This document shows positions 37,315 to 44,939 of a DNA stretch of 57,697 nucleotides, piece after piece. Below the pieces are notes generated by a model, which had not been told where the DNA came from, searched no databases, and was given only the letters and a program-made list of their open reading frames with translations. The DNA lies in the NCBI GenBank assembly GCA_036513515.1, contig DATBYW010000086.1:1-57697 (forward strand), read 5' to 3'. Source of the DNA: Nephthysia sp036513515 (GTDB taxonomy: Bacteria > Chloroflexota > Dormibacteria > Dormibacterales > Dormibacteraceae). Position 1 is the stretch's first letter; each line of letters begins with the position of its first letter. Both the position numbers and the translations under genes were made by a program.

Positions 37315-38592
37315 ATGTCACTAGCTGCCAACCAGTCGAGGCACGAGTTGAAGGGAGGCGCCAGGCTTCTCACAGCCACCCTCCCGGATCGCGCCTCGGC
37401 CGCGCTGGTGATGATGTTCGCGGTGGGATCGCGGTTCGAGGATGACCGAATCGGCGGTGTCTCCCATTTCATCGAGCACCTCTTCTTCAAGGGGACCTCC
37501 CGGAGGCCGAGCGCCAAGGAGATCGCCGAAGCCATCGAGGGCGTCGGCGGCGTGATGAACGCTTCGACCGACAAGGAGGTCACCGCCTACTGGACCCGGG
37601 TCCCCTCGGACCGGATGGAGCTGGCGGTCGACGTCCTCTTCGACATCATCTCGGACTCCCGACTGGCACCAGACGACGTGGAGCGGGAGCGGATGGTGAT
37701 CCTGGAAGAGCTGAAGATGTACCTGGACCAGCCGCAGGACTATGTGCACAGCCTTTTCGAGGCGATCATGTGGCCCGGTCACCCTCTCGGCCGGGACATC
37801 ATCGGCACAGTCGAATCAATCTCGAGCACGAGCCGGGACGACCTGATCGCCTATGTGAAAGACCACTACAGGTTGCCGAACCTGGTGATGGGCGTGGCGG
37901 GCGCGGTCGACCCAAACCGGGTAGTCGAAGTCATCCAGTCCCGCCTGACGCTGCCGGACGCGGTCAACGGCGCCGCTTACCAGGAGGCACCGGGGCCGCT
38001 CTCCAAGCCAACCGTACTGCTGCACCGCAAGAAGACCGAGCAGGCTCATATGTGCCTGGGCACGCGAGCAATCTCCTACCTGGACCCGGATCGCTACGCG
38101 CTCGACCTGCTAAACACGGTCCTCGGCGAGGGCATGAGCTCGCGGCTCTTCTTGGAGATCCGCGAGAAGCGAGGCCTCGCCTACGACGTCCACAGCTATA
38201 CCAGCAAGCACAAAGACGGCGGCTATTTCGCCGTCTACGTAGGCGTCGACCCGAACAAGGCCGAGGAGGCGCTGCAGGCCGTCCTCGGCGAGCTTCGAAA
38301 GGCGGCCGACGAGCTGATTCCAGCGGAGGAGCTGGTGAAGGCCAAGGAGTTCACGAAGGGCCGGCTCCGACTTGGCCTCGAGGGCACCAACTCGCTGGCG
38401 ACCTGGCTATGTCAGCAGGAGCTGCTTACCGGCCGGGTGCGTACCGTCGAGGAAGTGATCGGCCTCTTCTCGGCCGTCACCCGGGAGGATGTCCAGCGCG
38501 TGGCCCAGCGGGTGCTGCGCCAGCCTGTCCAGCTGGCCATGATCGGGCCGTTCTCGAGCGACCGAGTCTTCCGCGCCGCCATCGAGGCTTAG
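37315..38592 (+). CDS. M16-family zinc peptidase (pitrilysin/processing-peptidase type)
   Basis: The 425-residue protein has the inverted zinc motif HFIEHLFFKGT (HxxEH, about residues 51-55) and the downstream Glu in ERMVILEELKMYLDQPQD (about 126-143), which completes the site. The C-terminal half has LNTVLGEGMSSRLFLEIREKRGLAYDVHSY, the R/Y element for substrate binding. This is the single-chain YmxG/PqqL-like type common near rnpA-yidC or pnp. It probably degrades or trims peptides; the substrate is unknown. It has its own promoter-like TATACT and no room for a ribosome-binding site. Confidence 0.92.
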   Translation: MSLAANQSRHELKGGARLLTATLPDRASAALVMMFAVGSRFEDDRIGGVSHFIEHLFFKGTSRRPSAKEIAEAIEGVGGVMNASTDKEVTAYWTRVPSDRMELAVDVLFDIISDSRLAPDDVERERMVILEELKMYLDQPQDYVHSLFEAIMWPGHPLGRDIIGTVESISSTSRDDLIAYVKDHYRLPNLVMGVAGAVDPNRVVEVIQSRLTLPDAVNGAAYQEAPGPLSKPTVLLHRKKTEQAHMCLGTRAISYLDPDRYALDLLNTVLGEGMSSRLFLEIREKRGLAYDVHSYTSKHKDGGYFAVYVGVDPNKAEEALQAVLGELRKAADELIPAEELVKAKEFTKGRLRLGLEGTNSLATWLCQQELLTGRVRTVEEVIGLFSAVTREDVQRVAQRVLRQPVQLAMIGPFSSDRVFRAAIEA

Positions 38593-38598
38593 CCCGAG

Positions 38599-38614
38599 GG
38601 CCCCGGCTGGGGCC
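38599..38614. terminator. Hairpin between convergent genes
   Basis: GGCCCC-GGCT-GGGGCC is a perfect 6-bp stem 7 nt after the M16 peptidase stop. Convergent lepB ends at 38719. No T-run follows, so it may be a weak or factor-dependent terminator for rightward transcription. Confidence 0.4.
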
Positions 38615-38718
38615 TGTGGTCGACTCAGGGGACCTTTTCGCACCGCAGTGATGCCCAGGCTGTGGAAAACATGGGCAGAACAGCGGCTTGCCTGTGCTCC
38701 GCCGGTGTAACGGGAAGC

Positions 38719-39321
38719 TCAGGGAGTTGCTGGAACCAGAGCGGTCGATGAGATGTGCGGCTTGGTGCCGTCGACGGCGCCCGCCTTGCCGACCGGCAGC
38801 ACGCGAACCCAGGCACGCGCCTCGATCTGGCTGTGGTGAACGACCCCGAACAGCCGGGAGTCACTGGAATGGTTGCGGTTGTCCCCCATCACGAAATAGT
38901 CGTCAGAGCCTAGAAGCTGGCCGTCGGGGTTCTGAGTCCCGGTCGCCGGCCAGTTCGCGTTGGTCGTCCAGGGTTCGTCGTTGATGTACGGCTCGTCGAG
39001 TAGATGGCCGTTGATGTATGTGTGGCCGTCCCGGATCAGGAGGCGATCTCCCGGCACCCCGACGACTCGCTTGATGAAGTCGCGAGAGCTGTCGAAGGGG
39101 TCGCGCATGATGATGATGTCGCCGCGCTGCGGCGTGTGGAACCGGTAGTCGATCTTGCTGGCGATCAGGTAGTCCTCGTTCTGGACGGTCGGCGACATGG
39201 AAAGGCCGATGACGTGGACTGTCTGGATGGCGAAGTTGATCACCACGTAGAGCAGCAGCGCCAGGACGACCACCTCTGCAATTTCGGTCAGGACCATGAC
39301 GCCGCCGCGTGGGGAACTCAA
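38719..39321 (-). CDS. lepB: Signal peptidase I
   Basis: Type I signal peptidase (family S26) of 200 residues. One N-terminal membrane helix (EIAEVVVLALLLYVVINFAIQT), then GLSMSPTVQNEDYLIASKIDY with the catalytic Ser41, KRVVGVPGDRL with the catalytic Lys85, and box E GDNRNHSSDSRLFG. The active site faces outward. The start may be TTG 39319-39321 or ATG 39295-39297; both keep the helix. It lies downstream of parA-parB on the same strand, separated by a 138-nt gap with a hairpin and a parS-like element. Confidence 0.95.
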   Translation of the reverse strand: MSSPRGGVMVLTEIAEVVVLALLLYVVINFAIQTVHVIGLSMSPTVQNEDYLIASKIDYRFHTPQRGDIIIMRDPFDSSRDFIKRVVGVPGDRLLIRDGHTYINGHLLDEPYINDEPWTTNANWPATGTQNPDGQLLGSDDYFVMGDNRNHSSDSRLFGVVHHSQIEARAWVRVLPVGKAGAVDGTKPHISSTALVPATP

Positions 39322-39336
39322 GGCAATGCAAAGGTA

Positions 39337-39354
39337 CCCGGCTCAGAAGCCGGG
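39337..39354. terminator. Hairpin between parB and lepB
   Basis: CCCGGCT-CAGA-AGCCGGG is a perfect 7-bp stem with a 4-nt loop in the parB-lepB gap. Read on the minus strand it follows parB by about 105 nt and precedes lepB by 16 nt. It may be the parAB terminator; the trailing T-rich stretch (TACCTTTGC) is weak. Confidence 0.4.
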
Positions 39355-39408
39355 CGTCGGCGACCAGCCTGCAGCGCCGCCCTCAGGGCAATCCTCGGCG
39401 CGGTGCTA

Positions 39409-39424
39409 TGTAAAACGTGGAACA
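39409..39424. repeat. Hybrid parS-like element, copy 3
   Basis: TGTAAAACGTGGAACA is the exact reverse complement of the hybrid 16-mer. It lies in the non-coding gap 36 nt beyond the parB stop. A ParB-related element beside parB would suit autoregulation or nucleation. Being outside coding sequence, its conservation cannot be put down to protein constraint. Confidence 0.8.
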
Positions 39425-39459
39425 TGGCCGGCGGACAACTCTGCTGCTGGCCTTCCGGC

Positions 39460-40329
39460 TCATTGCAGCAGCAGGCCGATGAGACCGTCCAGCTCCTCGG
39501 TGCTCGAATATCTGATCGTCACCGCTCCTCGCCTGCGGGTCCCACTCAGGCGAACTGCGGCGCCAAACCTTTCCTGGAGCTGCTGCGCGACCGGCGCCAG
39601 CCCGCGCCCCGGCGTCTTTGCCGCCGGATCCTTCCGACGGACATCCGCGGGCTGATAGGACCGCACCCAGCCTTCCGTCTGCCTGACAGACAGGTGGCGG
39701 GCCAGCACTACCTTCAGCCCGAGCTCCTGGGCGTCGGCGGACGGGAGGCCGACCAGGGCCCGGGCATGGCCTGCGCTGATGGCTCCGGCGGCCGTGGCGG
39801 AGACCACCGCGGGACAGCCGTTGAGCAGCCGGATTGCCTGAGTCACCGCAACCCGATTTTTTCCGAGGCGGGCTGCCGCCTCCTCATGGGTAAGCCCGAA
39901 CTGTTCGATCAGGCGTTTGATGCCGCGTGCCTCTTCGATCGGGTCGAGATCCTCTCGCTGCAGGTTCTCGATGAGACCCAGCAGCAAGCTCTCCTCTTCC
40001 ACGGTCTCCCGGCGCACGATGGCCGGGATGCGCACCAGGCCGGCCATGCGCGCAGCGCGCCACCGACGCTCGCCGGCGATCAGCTGATAGCCGTCCGGCA
40101 GGCGGCTGACCATCACCGGTTGGAGCACGCCGTGCTGTTTGATCGATTCCGCCAGCTCCCGCAGTGATTCCTCCGGAAACCGCCTCCGGACCTGATCAGG
40201 AGAGGGCTTGACCTGGTCGACGTCGATGTAATCGGGTAGGGCGCTTTCGCCTTCGCCGTCCCCGCTCACCGAGACGGGGATCAGTGCCTCCAGCCCGCGT
40301 CCCAGGACGCGGCCGCGCGGCCTGCTCAT
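39460..40329 (-). CDS. parB: Chromosome-partitioning protein ParB
   Basis: ParB binds parS and spreads as a CTP-gated clamp. The 289-residue protein has the short ParA-interacting N-terminus (RGRVLGRGLEALIPV), the CTPase domain with QVRRRFPEESLRELAESIKQHGVLQPVMVSRLPDGYQLIAGERRWRAARMAGL (the GERRWRA box), ENLQREDLDPIEEARGIKRLIEQFGLTHEEAAARLGKNRVAVTQAIRLL (helix-turn-helix for parS) and GHARALVGL, then a C-terminal dimerisation segment. The start overlaps the parA stop (ATGA). Two perfect parS sites are at 46069 and 56257. Confidence 0.98.
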   Translation of the reverse strand: MSRPRGRVLGRGLEALIPVSVSGDGEGESALPDYIDVDQVKPSPDQVRRRFPEESLRELAESIKQHGVLQPVMVSRLPDGYQLIAGERRWRAARMAGLVRIPAIVRRETVEEESLLLGLIENLQREDLDPIEEARGIKRLIEQFGLTHEEAAARLGKNRVAVTQAIRLLNGCPAVVSATAAGAISAGHARALVGLPSADAQELGLKVVLARHLSVRQTEGWVRSYQPADVRRKDPAAKTPGRGLAPVAQQLQERFGAAVRLSGTRRRGAVTIRYSSTEELDGLIGLLLQ

Positions 40330-41096
40330 CGGGTCATCACCTCCTCCGCCAGCTGCCGGAACGCCTGGGAACCACGGCAGGTGGGATCGTAGACGGTCAC
40401 CGGCATCCCATGGCTGGGCGCCTCGCTGATGCGGACGTTCCGCGGAATCAGGGTCCGGTAGATCTTGTCAGGGTAGGACCGCCGCACTTCTTCGAGCACC
40501 TCCCAGGCCAGAGTCGTTCGGCTGTCGAACTGAGTCATCACGATGCCGCCCAGCTCCAACTTCGGGTTCACGTTCATCCGCACCAACCGCTGGGTGTAGA
40601 GAAGGTGGGCCAGACCCTCGAGAGCGAAGTATTCGCACTGCATCGGGACCAGCATCTCGTCCGCCGCCGCCAGGGCGTTCAAGGTCAGCAGCCCGAGGGA
40701 CGGCGGGCAGTCGATGAGGACGTAGCCGAAGCCGCCGCTGAGCTCGGTCAGCGCCCGGCGCAGACGGCCTTCGCGGCTGTCCTGGGTGGCCAGCTCGATC
40801 TCGGCCCCGGCCAGGGCGACCTGCGAGGGCACCACGTAGAGGCCCGGCACGCTGGTCTTGGTGGCTACCTCGTCGATCTCGGCCTCACCCGAGAGCAGGT
40901 GGTAGACCGTAAGCCGAGCGCGAGCGGGATCGATGCCGAGGCCGCTCGTGCTGTTGGACTGAGGGTCGATGTCGATGATCAGGACCTGGGCCCCGCGCTC
41001 CGCCAGGGCCGCGCCGAGGTTCATGACCGTTGTGGTTTTGCCGACTCCGCCCTTCTGGTTGGCGACGGCGATCGTGCGTGGCGTCGTGGTCACCAT
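40326..41096 (-). CDS. parA: Chromosome-partitioning ATPase ParA (Soj)
   Basis: ParA is the Walker-type ATPase that forms DNA-bound gradients to move ParB-parS. The protein has TIAVANQKGGVGKTTTVMNLGAAL (deviant Walker A with the signature Lys), LIIDIDPQSNSTSGLGI, YVLIDCPPSLGLLTLNALAAAD and RTLIPRNVRISEAPSHGMPVTVYDP. The ATG at 41094-41096 is chosen; an in-frame start at 41162 would add 22 residues overlapping the upstream CPBP gene. Length is then 256. It is coupled to parB. Confidence 0.97.
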   Translation of the reverse strand: MVTTTPRTIAVANQKGGVGKTTTVMNLGAALAERGAQVLIIDIDPQSNSTSGLGIDPARARLTVYHLLSGEAEIDEVATKTSVPGLYVVPSQVALAGAEIELATQDSREGRLRRALTELSGGFGYVLIDCPPSLGLLTLNALAAADEMLVPMQCEYFALEGLAHLLYTQRLVRMNVNPKLELGGIVMTQFDSRTTLAWEVLEEVRRSYPDKIYRTLIPRNVRISEAPSHGMPVTVYDPTCRGSQAFRQLAEEVMTR

Positions 41097-41151
41097 GTTG
41101 AACCCCAGCTGCGAAAAGGTGGCTACGTCGGTGGTCAAGGCATGCTGGATT

Positions 41152-42342
41152 CTATTTGGCAAGCCGCGAGCCGCCTACCCTGGTTGTGAAGAAGATGGTG
41201 GCCGTGAGGAGGATCAGGCCCGTTTCCACGGCCGCGGCGGGCACCAGCCAGCGCTGATCAAGCCCGATTCCGACCAGGGTGTTGTACACCACGTGGCAGA
41301 CGATGGCCGTGCTGGTGTTGGCGATCCGGCGCAGGGCCCCCAGGCCGAGGGAGAGCACGAAGACGGCCATGACGTCGAGCGACAGGCCGTACTGGGTGTG
41401 CACCGCGGCGAAGGTGATCGAGGTCAGCACGAGCCCCACCCGTGGCTGCAGGGCACCCCTGAAGAAGATTTCCTCGCAGATGCCGGCGGACAGCGCAATG
41501 GTGGCGATCCCCACCGGATCGGCCAGCTGGCCGAAAAGCCTCTGGTTGGCGGTGTTGACCTTCCGGGCGATGTCGGGCGTCAGCGCCTGGCTCAGGGCGT
41601 CCACACCGCTGCTGAAAGCCACGAAGAGCCCGGCGGCGGCCAGCGCCAACCCGATCTGCCAGAGCGCCGGTCGCGCCAGCCCGAGGCGCTCCATCGCCTG
41701 CCCGGGACGACGGCGGATGAATAGCCCGACTCCGAGGAAAGCCGCCAGTAGAAAGGGGATCTCCTGAACGATCAGGTCGAGGGGTCGCAGTGCCGGCCCG
41801 AAACGCGCCTGGTCGGCGAGCACGTCGCTGCCCAGCTGGCTGCCGAGCTGAAAGCCCAGCAGGATCGCGATGAGGATCAGCGCGGTGGCGTCCAGCGCGC
41901 TGCCCGGGTCGATCGGCAGCAGGCGCGCGACTGCGCGGCGAACGACCGGAATCAGGATCGCCCCCGCCGCCAGACTCCCGAGCAGAATCGCAGCGCCGTA
42001 GGCGCGGGAATGGAACTGCGGCGGGGTCAGAAATGACTCGAGGCCGAGGAGCCCCGTGAGGGCGATCGCCACGCCAAGGCCTGCCCAGGAAGCGGAGCCG
42101 AGAGCGCGGCCCACCCTGGCCGCCGCCCCCTGACCCCTTGGCGGCCGCACCTGCCAGTTGGCGGCAAGCACAAGGGGCAGCGGCAAGAGGAGGGGCAGCA
42201 CGTCGCTCCAGCCGACCGCGGGCAGGGCTTGGCTCCTCAGCCGCTCAGCCGCGCGCCGAAGCGCACAGGCTGGTGATGGTGATGGGGCGCTCACCTGGTT
42301 GGGGCAAGCGTCGGCCGGCTCCACGGGCCGCGAGACGGTCAA
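41152..42342 (-). CDS. CPBP-family intramembrane glutamic protease
   Basis: The 396-residue membrane protein has about ten hydrophobic segments. The catalytic motif EEIFFRGALQPRVG (Glu-Glu plus Arg) is near residue 287, followed by ITFAAVHTQYGLSLDVMAVFVLSLGLGALRRIANTSTAIVCHVVYN with the two conserved His-containing helices, as in Rce1-like CPBP proteases. Bacterial members are often of unknown substrate. The start (TTG 42340-42342) is uncertain because the first 45 residues are hydrophilic. It precedes parA on the same strand. Confidence 0.87.
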   Translation of the reverse strand: MTVSRPVEPADACPNQVSAPSPSPACALRRAAERLRSQALPAVGWSDVLPLLLPLPLVLAANWQVRPPRGQGAAARVGRALGSASWAGLGVAIALTGLLGLESFLTPPQFHSRAYGAAILLGSLAAGAILIPVVRRAVARLLPIDPGSALDATALILIAILLGFQLGSQLGSDVLADQARFGPALRPLDLIVQEIPFLLAAFLGVGLFIRRRPGQAMERLGLARPALWQIGLALAAAGLFVAFSSGVDALSQALTPDIARKVNTANQRLFGQLADPVGIATIALSAGICEEIFFRGALQPRVGLVLTSITFAAVHTQYGLSLDVMAVFVLSLGLGALRRIANTSTAIVCHVVYNTLVGIGLDQRWLVPAAAVETGLILLTATIFFTTRVGGSRLAK

Positions 42343-42438
42343 TCGGGGGGCAGCCCCGCTCGACCAGCCGCCTCATGGCCGGAGTATACGGAGCCGCGGA
42401 AGGGGCGCCCCGCCGGCCCCCCTACAATTGACGTCCGA

Positions 42439-43248
42439 ATGGCAAAGCGACCCGAACGCGACGCGGGCGACCAGCCGTCGGAGACCAGCCGGCCCCCTTC
42501 GGGGCCAGATGGGCCCGCTCGGCCGGAGGGGACCGGCGACGTTGTAAAACGTGGAACATCCCCTCAGGAGGCGCGGGAGGAGGACTCCGTTCCGGACCCC
42601 TACGAAGCGCTGGCTGCCGAGGCCAAGCAAGCCGGCCCGCCATCCCCCGCCGAACGGGAGCAGCTGATGGCCGCCGCCACAAATGGTGATCAAGGAGCCC
42701 GCCAGGCGCTCACCAACGGCCACCTCGGCTGGGTGGCTCGTGCGGCAGAAGAGCGCGCGGGCCGAGGATTGAGCCAGGGCGACCTCTTCCAGGAGGGCAG
42801 CATCGGCCTGATGCGGGCCATCGACGAGTTCGGCGGCAGTGGTCTCGCGGACTTCGAGGCGTTTGCTCGCGAGCGGGTCGTTGAAGAGATGGAGCGAGCC
42901 CTGAAGCAGGAGGACAAGGCTCAGGAGGACGCTCGCCGTCTGATCCAGGCCGCAGAGGACTATCAGCGAGCAGAGTTCGGCCTTCGCACCGAGCTCGGTC
43001 GGGAGGCCACCCCTGCGGAGCTGGCGGCAAAGCTCGAGTGGTCGCAGGACCGGCTGGAGGGCATCGCCGCCATGGTCGAGGAGGCGCGGCGCCGGCACGA
43101 CGAGGAGCTGCTGGTCTACCTGGATCCTGACGAGCTGGATCTGGACCGTCTCCTGGAGAGCCCGGAAGACCCGGCGGGCCGTCCCGCCCAGTCCGGGCGG
43201 CTGGATCGCGGACCCTTTCCGCCGGCCGAAGGGCCCAGCCGCAACTGA
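42439..43248 (+). CDS. Sigma-70-like protein with regions 2 and 3 but no region 4
   Basis: The 269-residue protein has a disordered N-terminus (about 70 residues). Next comes LTNGHLGWVARAAEERAGRGLSQGDLFQEGSIGLMRAIDEFGGSGLADFEAFARERVVEEMERAL, a sigma-70 region 2 including the core-binding and -10 helices, and AEFGLRTELGREATPAELAAKLEWSQDRLEGIAAMVEEARR, a region 3. The remainder is acidic (YLDPDELDLDRLLESPEDP) and no region 4 helix-turn-helix is present, so -35 recognition is impossible by itself. A hybrid parS-like element (42543) is embedded in the linker codons. It might be a divergent sigma factor, a decoy or a RNAP-binding regulator. Confidence 0.72.
   Translation: MAKRPERDAGDQPSETSRPPSGPDGPARPEGTGDVVKRGTSPQEAREEDSVPDPYEALAAEAKQAGPPSPAEREQLMAAATNGDQGARQALTNGHLGWVARAAEERAGRGLSQGDLFQEGSIGLMRAIDEFGGSGLADFEAFARERVVEEMERALKQEDKAQEDARRLIQAAEDYQRAEFGLRTELGREATPAELAAKLEWSQDRLEGIAAMVEEARRRHDEELLVYLDPDELDLDRLLESPEDPAGRPAQSGRLDRGPFPPAEGPSRN
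42543..42558. repeat. Hybrid parS-like element, copy 4
   Basis: TGTAAAACGTGGAACA, identical to copy 3, lies in the linker of the sigma-like gene, where it encodes VKRGT. The surrounding linker is low-complexity and unlikely to need these exact residues, so the DNA sequence itself appears to be selected. Confidence 0.78.
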
Positions 43249-43448
43249 AGGCGGACGAGAGTGCGCGAGAGGTCCGGCACGGCGGCCTTGGGGGCCTCGC
43301 CTGTGAGGGCAGACCGGGGGCCGGTCCGGAGCCGGCCCAGCGGACGGCCACGGTGCTGACGCCCACCGAAGAGGTGGAGCCTGCGTGCCGGACCGGCGGG
43401 ACGGAGCTCCTGCCCCGGCGCGGCATCCGGAGACGGCACCGCTAGCCC
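43249..43448. other. Leader region of the glycine cleavage operon
   Basis: This 200-nt gap precedes gcvT. It contains GACCGG-GGG-CCGGTC (43312-43326), a perfect 6-bp hairpin that may end the sigma-gene transcript, plus a second GC stem near 43280-43300. A CACCGAAGAGG stretch (near 43357-43367) weakly recalls the glycine riboswitch core, but the flanking conserved blocks were not found, so no riboswitch is called. Confidence 0.4.
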
Positions 43449-44537
43449 GTGCCGTCTCGGACCCCGCTGTACGAAAGACACCTGGCTGCCGGCGGCCGCA
43501 TGGTGGACTTCGCGGGTTGGGAGATGCCGCAGCAATACACCAGCGTCAAGCAGGAGCAGGAGGCGGTACGGACCGGCGCGGGTCTCTTCGACGTCAGTCA
43601 TATGGGCCGCTTCGAGATTCGCGGCGACGAAGCCGGCAAATTCCTGCAGCGAGTGGTGACCAACGACGTGGGCGGGCTCGCGGCCAACCGAGCGCAGTAC
43701 AACCTGATCTGCAAGGAGGACGGGGGCATCCTCGACGACCTGGTGGTCTACCGCGGAGAGAATGCCTGGACGGTCGTCGTGAACGCTTCCAACCGGGAGA
43801 AGGACCTGGCCTGGCTCCGCCAATACCTGCCCGACGGGATTGAGATCGAAGATGTGAGCGAGCAGGTCAGCCTCCTCGCGCTGCAGGGCCCCGGCGCCCA
43901 GTCGATTCTCCCCGCCGAAGGCGTGGATCTGGACGCCATTCCCTACTTCGGACTCGCGCCTGGGCGCGTGGCCGGTACGGAGGCCACGATCTCGCGGACC
44001 GGCTACACCGGAGAGGACGGTTTCGAGCTGTTCGTGCCCTCGGCGGGTGTGGGAGCGGTATGGGACGCCCTGCTCGCCGCCGGCGCGGTCCCCTGCGGCC
44101 TGGCGGCCCGGGACGTTTGCAGGCTCGAGGCGGGTCTGCGCCTGTACGGGAATGACATGGACGAGGGCGTCAATCCTTACGAGGCGGGACTTGGCTGGAC
44201 GGTTCGTCTCAAGAAGGGCGACTTCGTCGGCCGCGCCGCCCTCGAGCAGGTGAAGGCCGACGGCCCCCGGCGGGTGATCATCGGCCTCGGGGGCGCCGAG
44301 CGCACCATTCCCCGCCACGGGCTGGAGGTGCGCCGGGAAGGCAGGACGATAGGCACCGTGACCAGCGGGACCTACTCGTTCTGGCTTCAAAAGGGCATCG
44401 GTATGGCGCTGGTCGAGGCCGGCGCGGTCCAATCAGGCGGTGCGGTGGAGATTTCAGGCCGCGGCGCCGGCGGCCGGGCGGACGTCGTGGCCCTACCCTT
44501 CTACCGGGGATCGGTTCGGCAGGTTTCGCGCGCCTAG
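43449..44537 (+). CDS. gcvT: Glycine cleavage system T protein (aminomethyltransferase)
   Basis: GcvT moves the methylene group from lipoyl-bound aminomethyl to tetrahydrofolate and releases ammonia. The 362-residue protein has TPLYERHLAAGGRMVDFAGWEMPQQYTS, GAGLFDVSHMGRFEIRG (catalytic-site region), LQRVVTNDV, ALQGPGAQ, SRTGYTGEDGFELFVP, AARDVCRLEAGLRLYGNDM, and NPYEAGLGWTVRLKKGDFVGRAAL. The start is GTG 43449. It leads gcvT-gcvH-gcvPA-gcvPB. Folate comes from the folP/folK pathway also in the window. Confidence 0.97.
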   Translation: MPSRTPLYERHLAAGGRMVDFAGWEMPQQYTSVKQEQEAVRTGAGLFDVSHMGRFEIRGDEAGKFLQRVVTNDVGGLAANRAQYNLICKEDGGILDDLVVYRGENAWTVVVNASNREKDLAWLRQYLPDGIEIEDVSEQVSLLALQGPGAQSILPAEGVDLDAIPYFGLAPGRVAGTEATISRTGYTGEDGFELFVPSAGVGAVWDALLAAGAVPCGLAARDVCRLEAGLRLYGNDMDEGVNPYEAGLGWTVRLKKGDFVGRAALEQVKADGPRRVIIGLGGAERTIPRHGLEVRREGRTIGTVTSGTYSFWLQKGIGMALVEAGAVQSGGAVEISGRGAGGRADVVALPFYRGSVRQVSRA

Positions 44538-44557
44538 CAGCAAGCAGGAGGACTGGA

Positions 44558-44935
44558 GTGGCAGAGCGGTACTACACGGAGAGCCACGAGTGGGTGCAGG
44601 CCGAGGGCGACGTCGCCACCGTGGGCATCACCGACTTTGCGCAATCGCAGCTCGGTGACGTGGTCTTTCTCGAGCTTCCCTCGGTTGGGCGGATGCTGGA
44701 AGCGGGCGACTCCTTCGGCGTGGTGGAGTCCGTCAAGGCCGCCTCCGATCTGTATTCGCCGGTGAGCGGCAGCGTGGTAGGGGTAAACGAGGCTCTGAGC
44801 GACAACCCGGAAACCGTGAACCGGGATCCTTTCGGGGAGGGATGGTTGATCAAGGTGCGATTGAACGGTGATCTCGGGGAGGGCCTGCTCGACGAGGCGG
44901 GCTACAAGGCCGTCACCGAGGGTCAGAGCCACTAA
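44558..44935 (+). CDS. gcvH: Glycine cleavage system H protein
   Basis: GcvH shuttles the aminomethyl group on lipoyl-lysine between P, T and L proteins. The 125-residue protein shows YTESHEWVQAEGDVATVGITDFAQSQLGDVVFLELPSVG and the lipoylation site GVVESVKAASDLYSPVSG with Lys60, then NPETVNRDPFGEGWLIKVRL. GTG 44558 is preceded by a strong AGGAGG (44546-44551). It is second in the operon. Confidence 0.98.
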   Translation: MAERYYTESHEWVQAEGDVATVGITDFAQSQLGDVVFLELPSVGRMLEAGDSFGVVESVKAASDLYSPVSGSVVGVNEALSDNPETVNRDPFGEGWLIKVRLNGDLGEGLLDEAGYKAVTEGQSH

Positions 44936-44939
44936 CCCG

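Noticed and set aside
43249..43448. Glycine riboswitch ahead of gcvT
   Set aside because: Only a CACCGAAGAGG fragment resembles the core; the conserved partner blocks and the tandem layout were not found.
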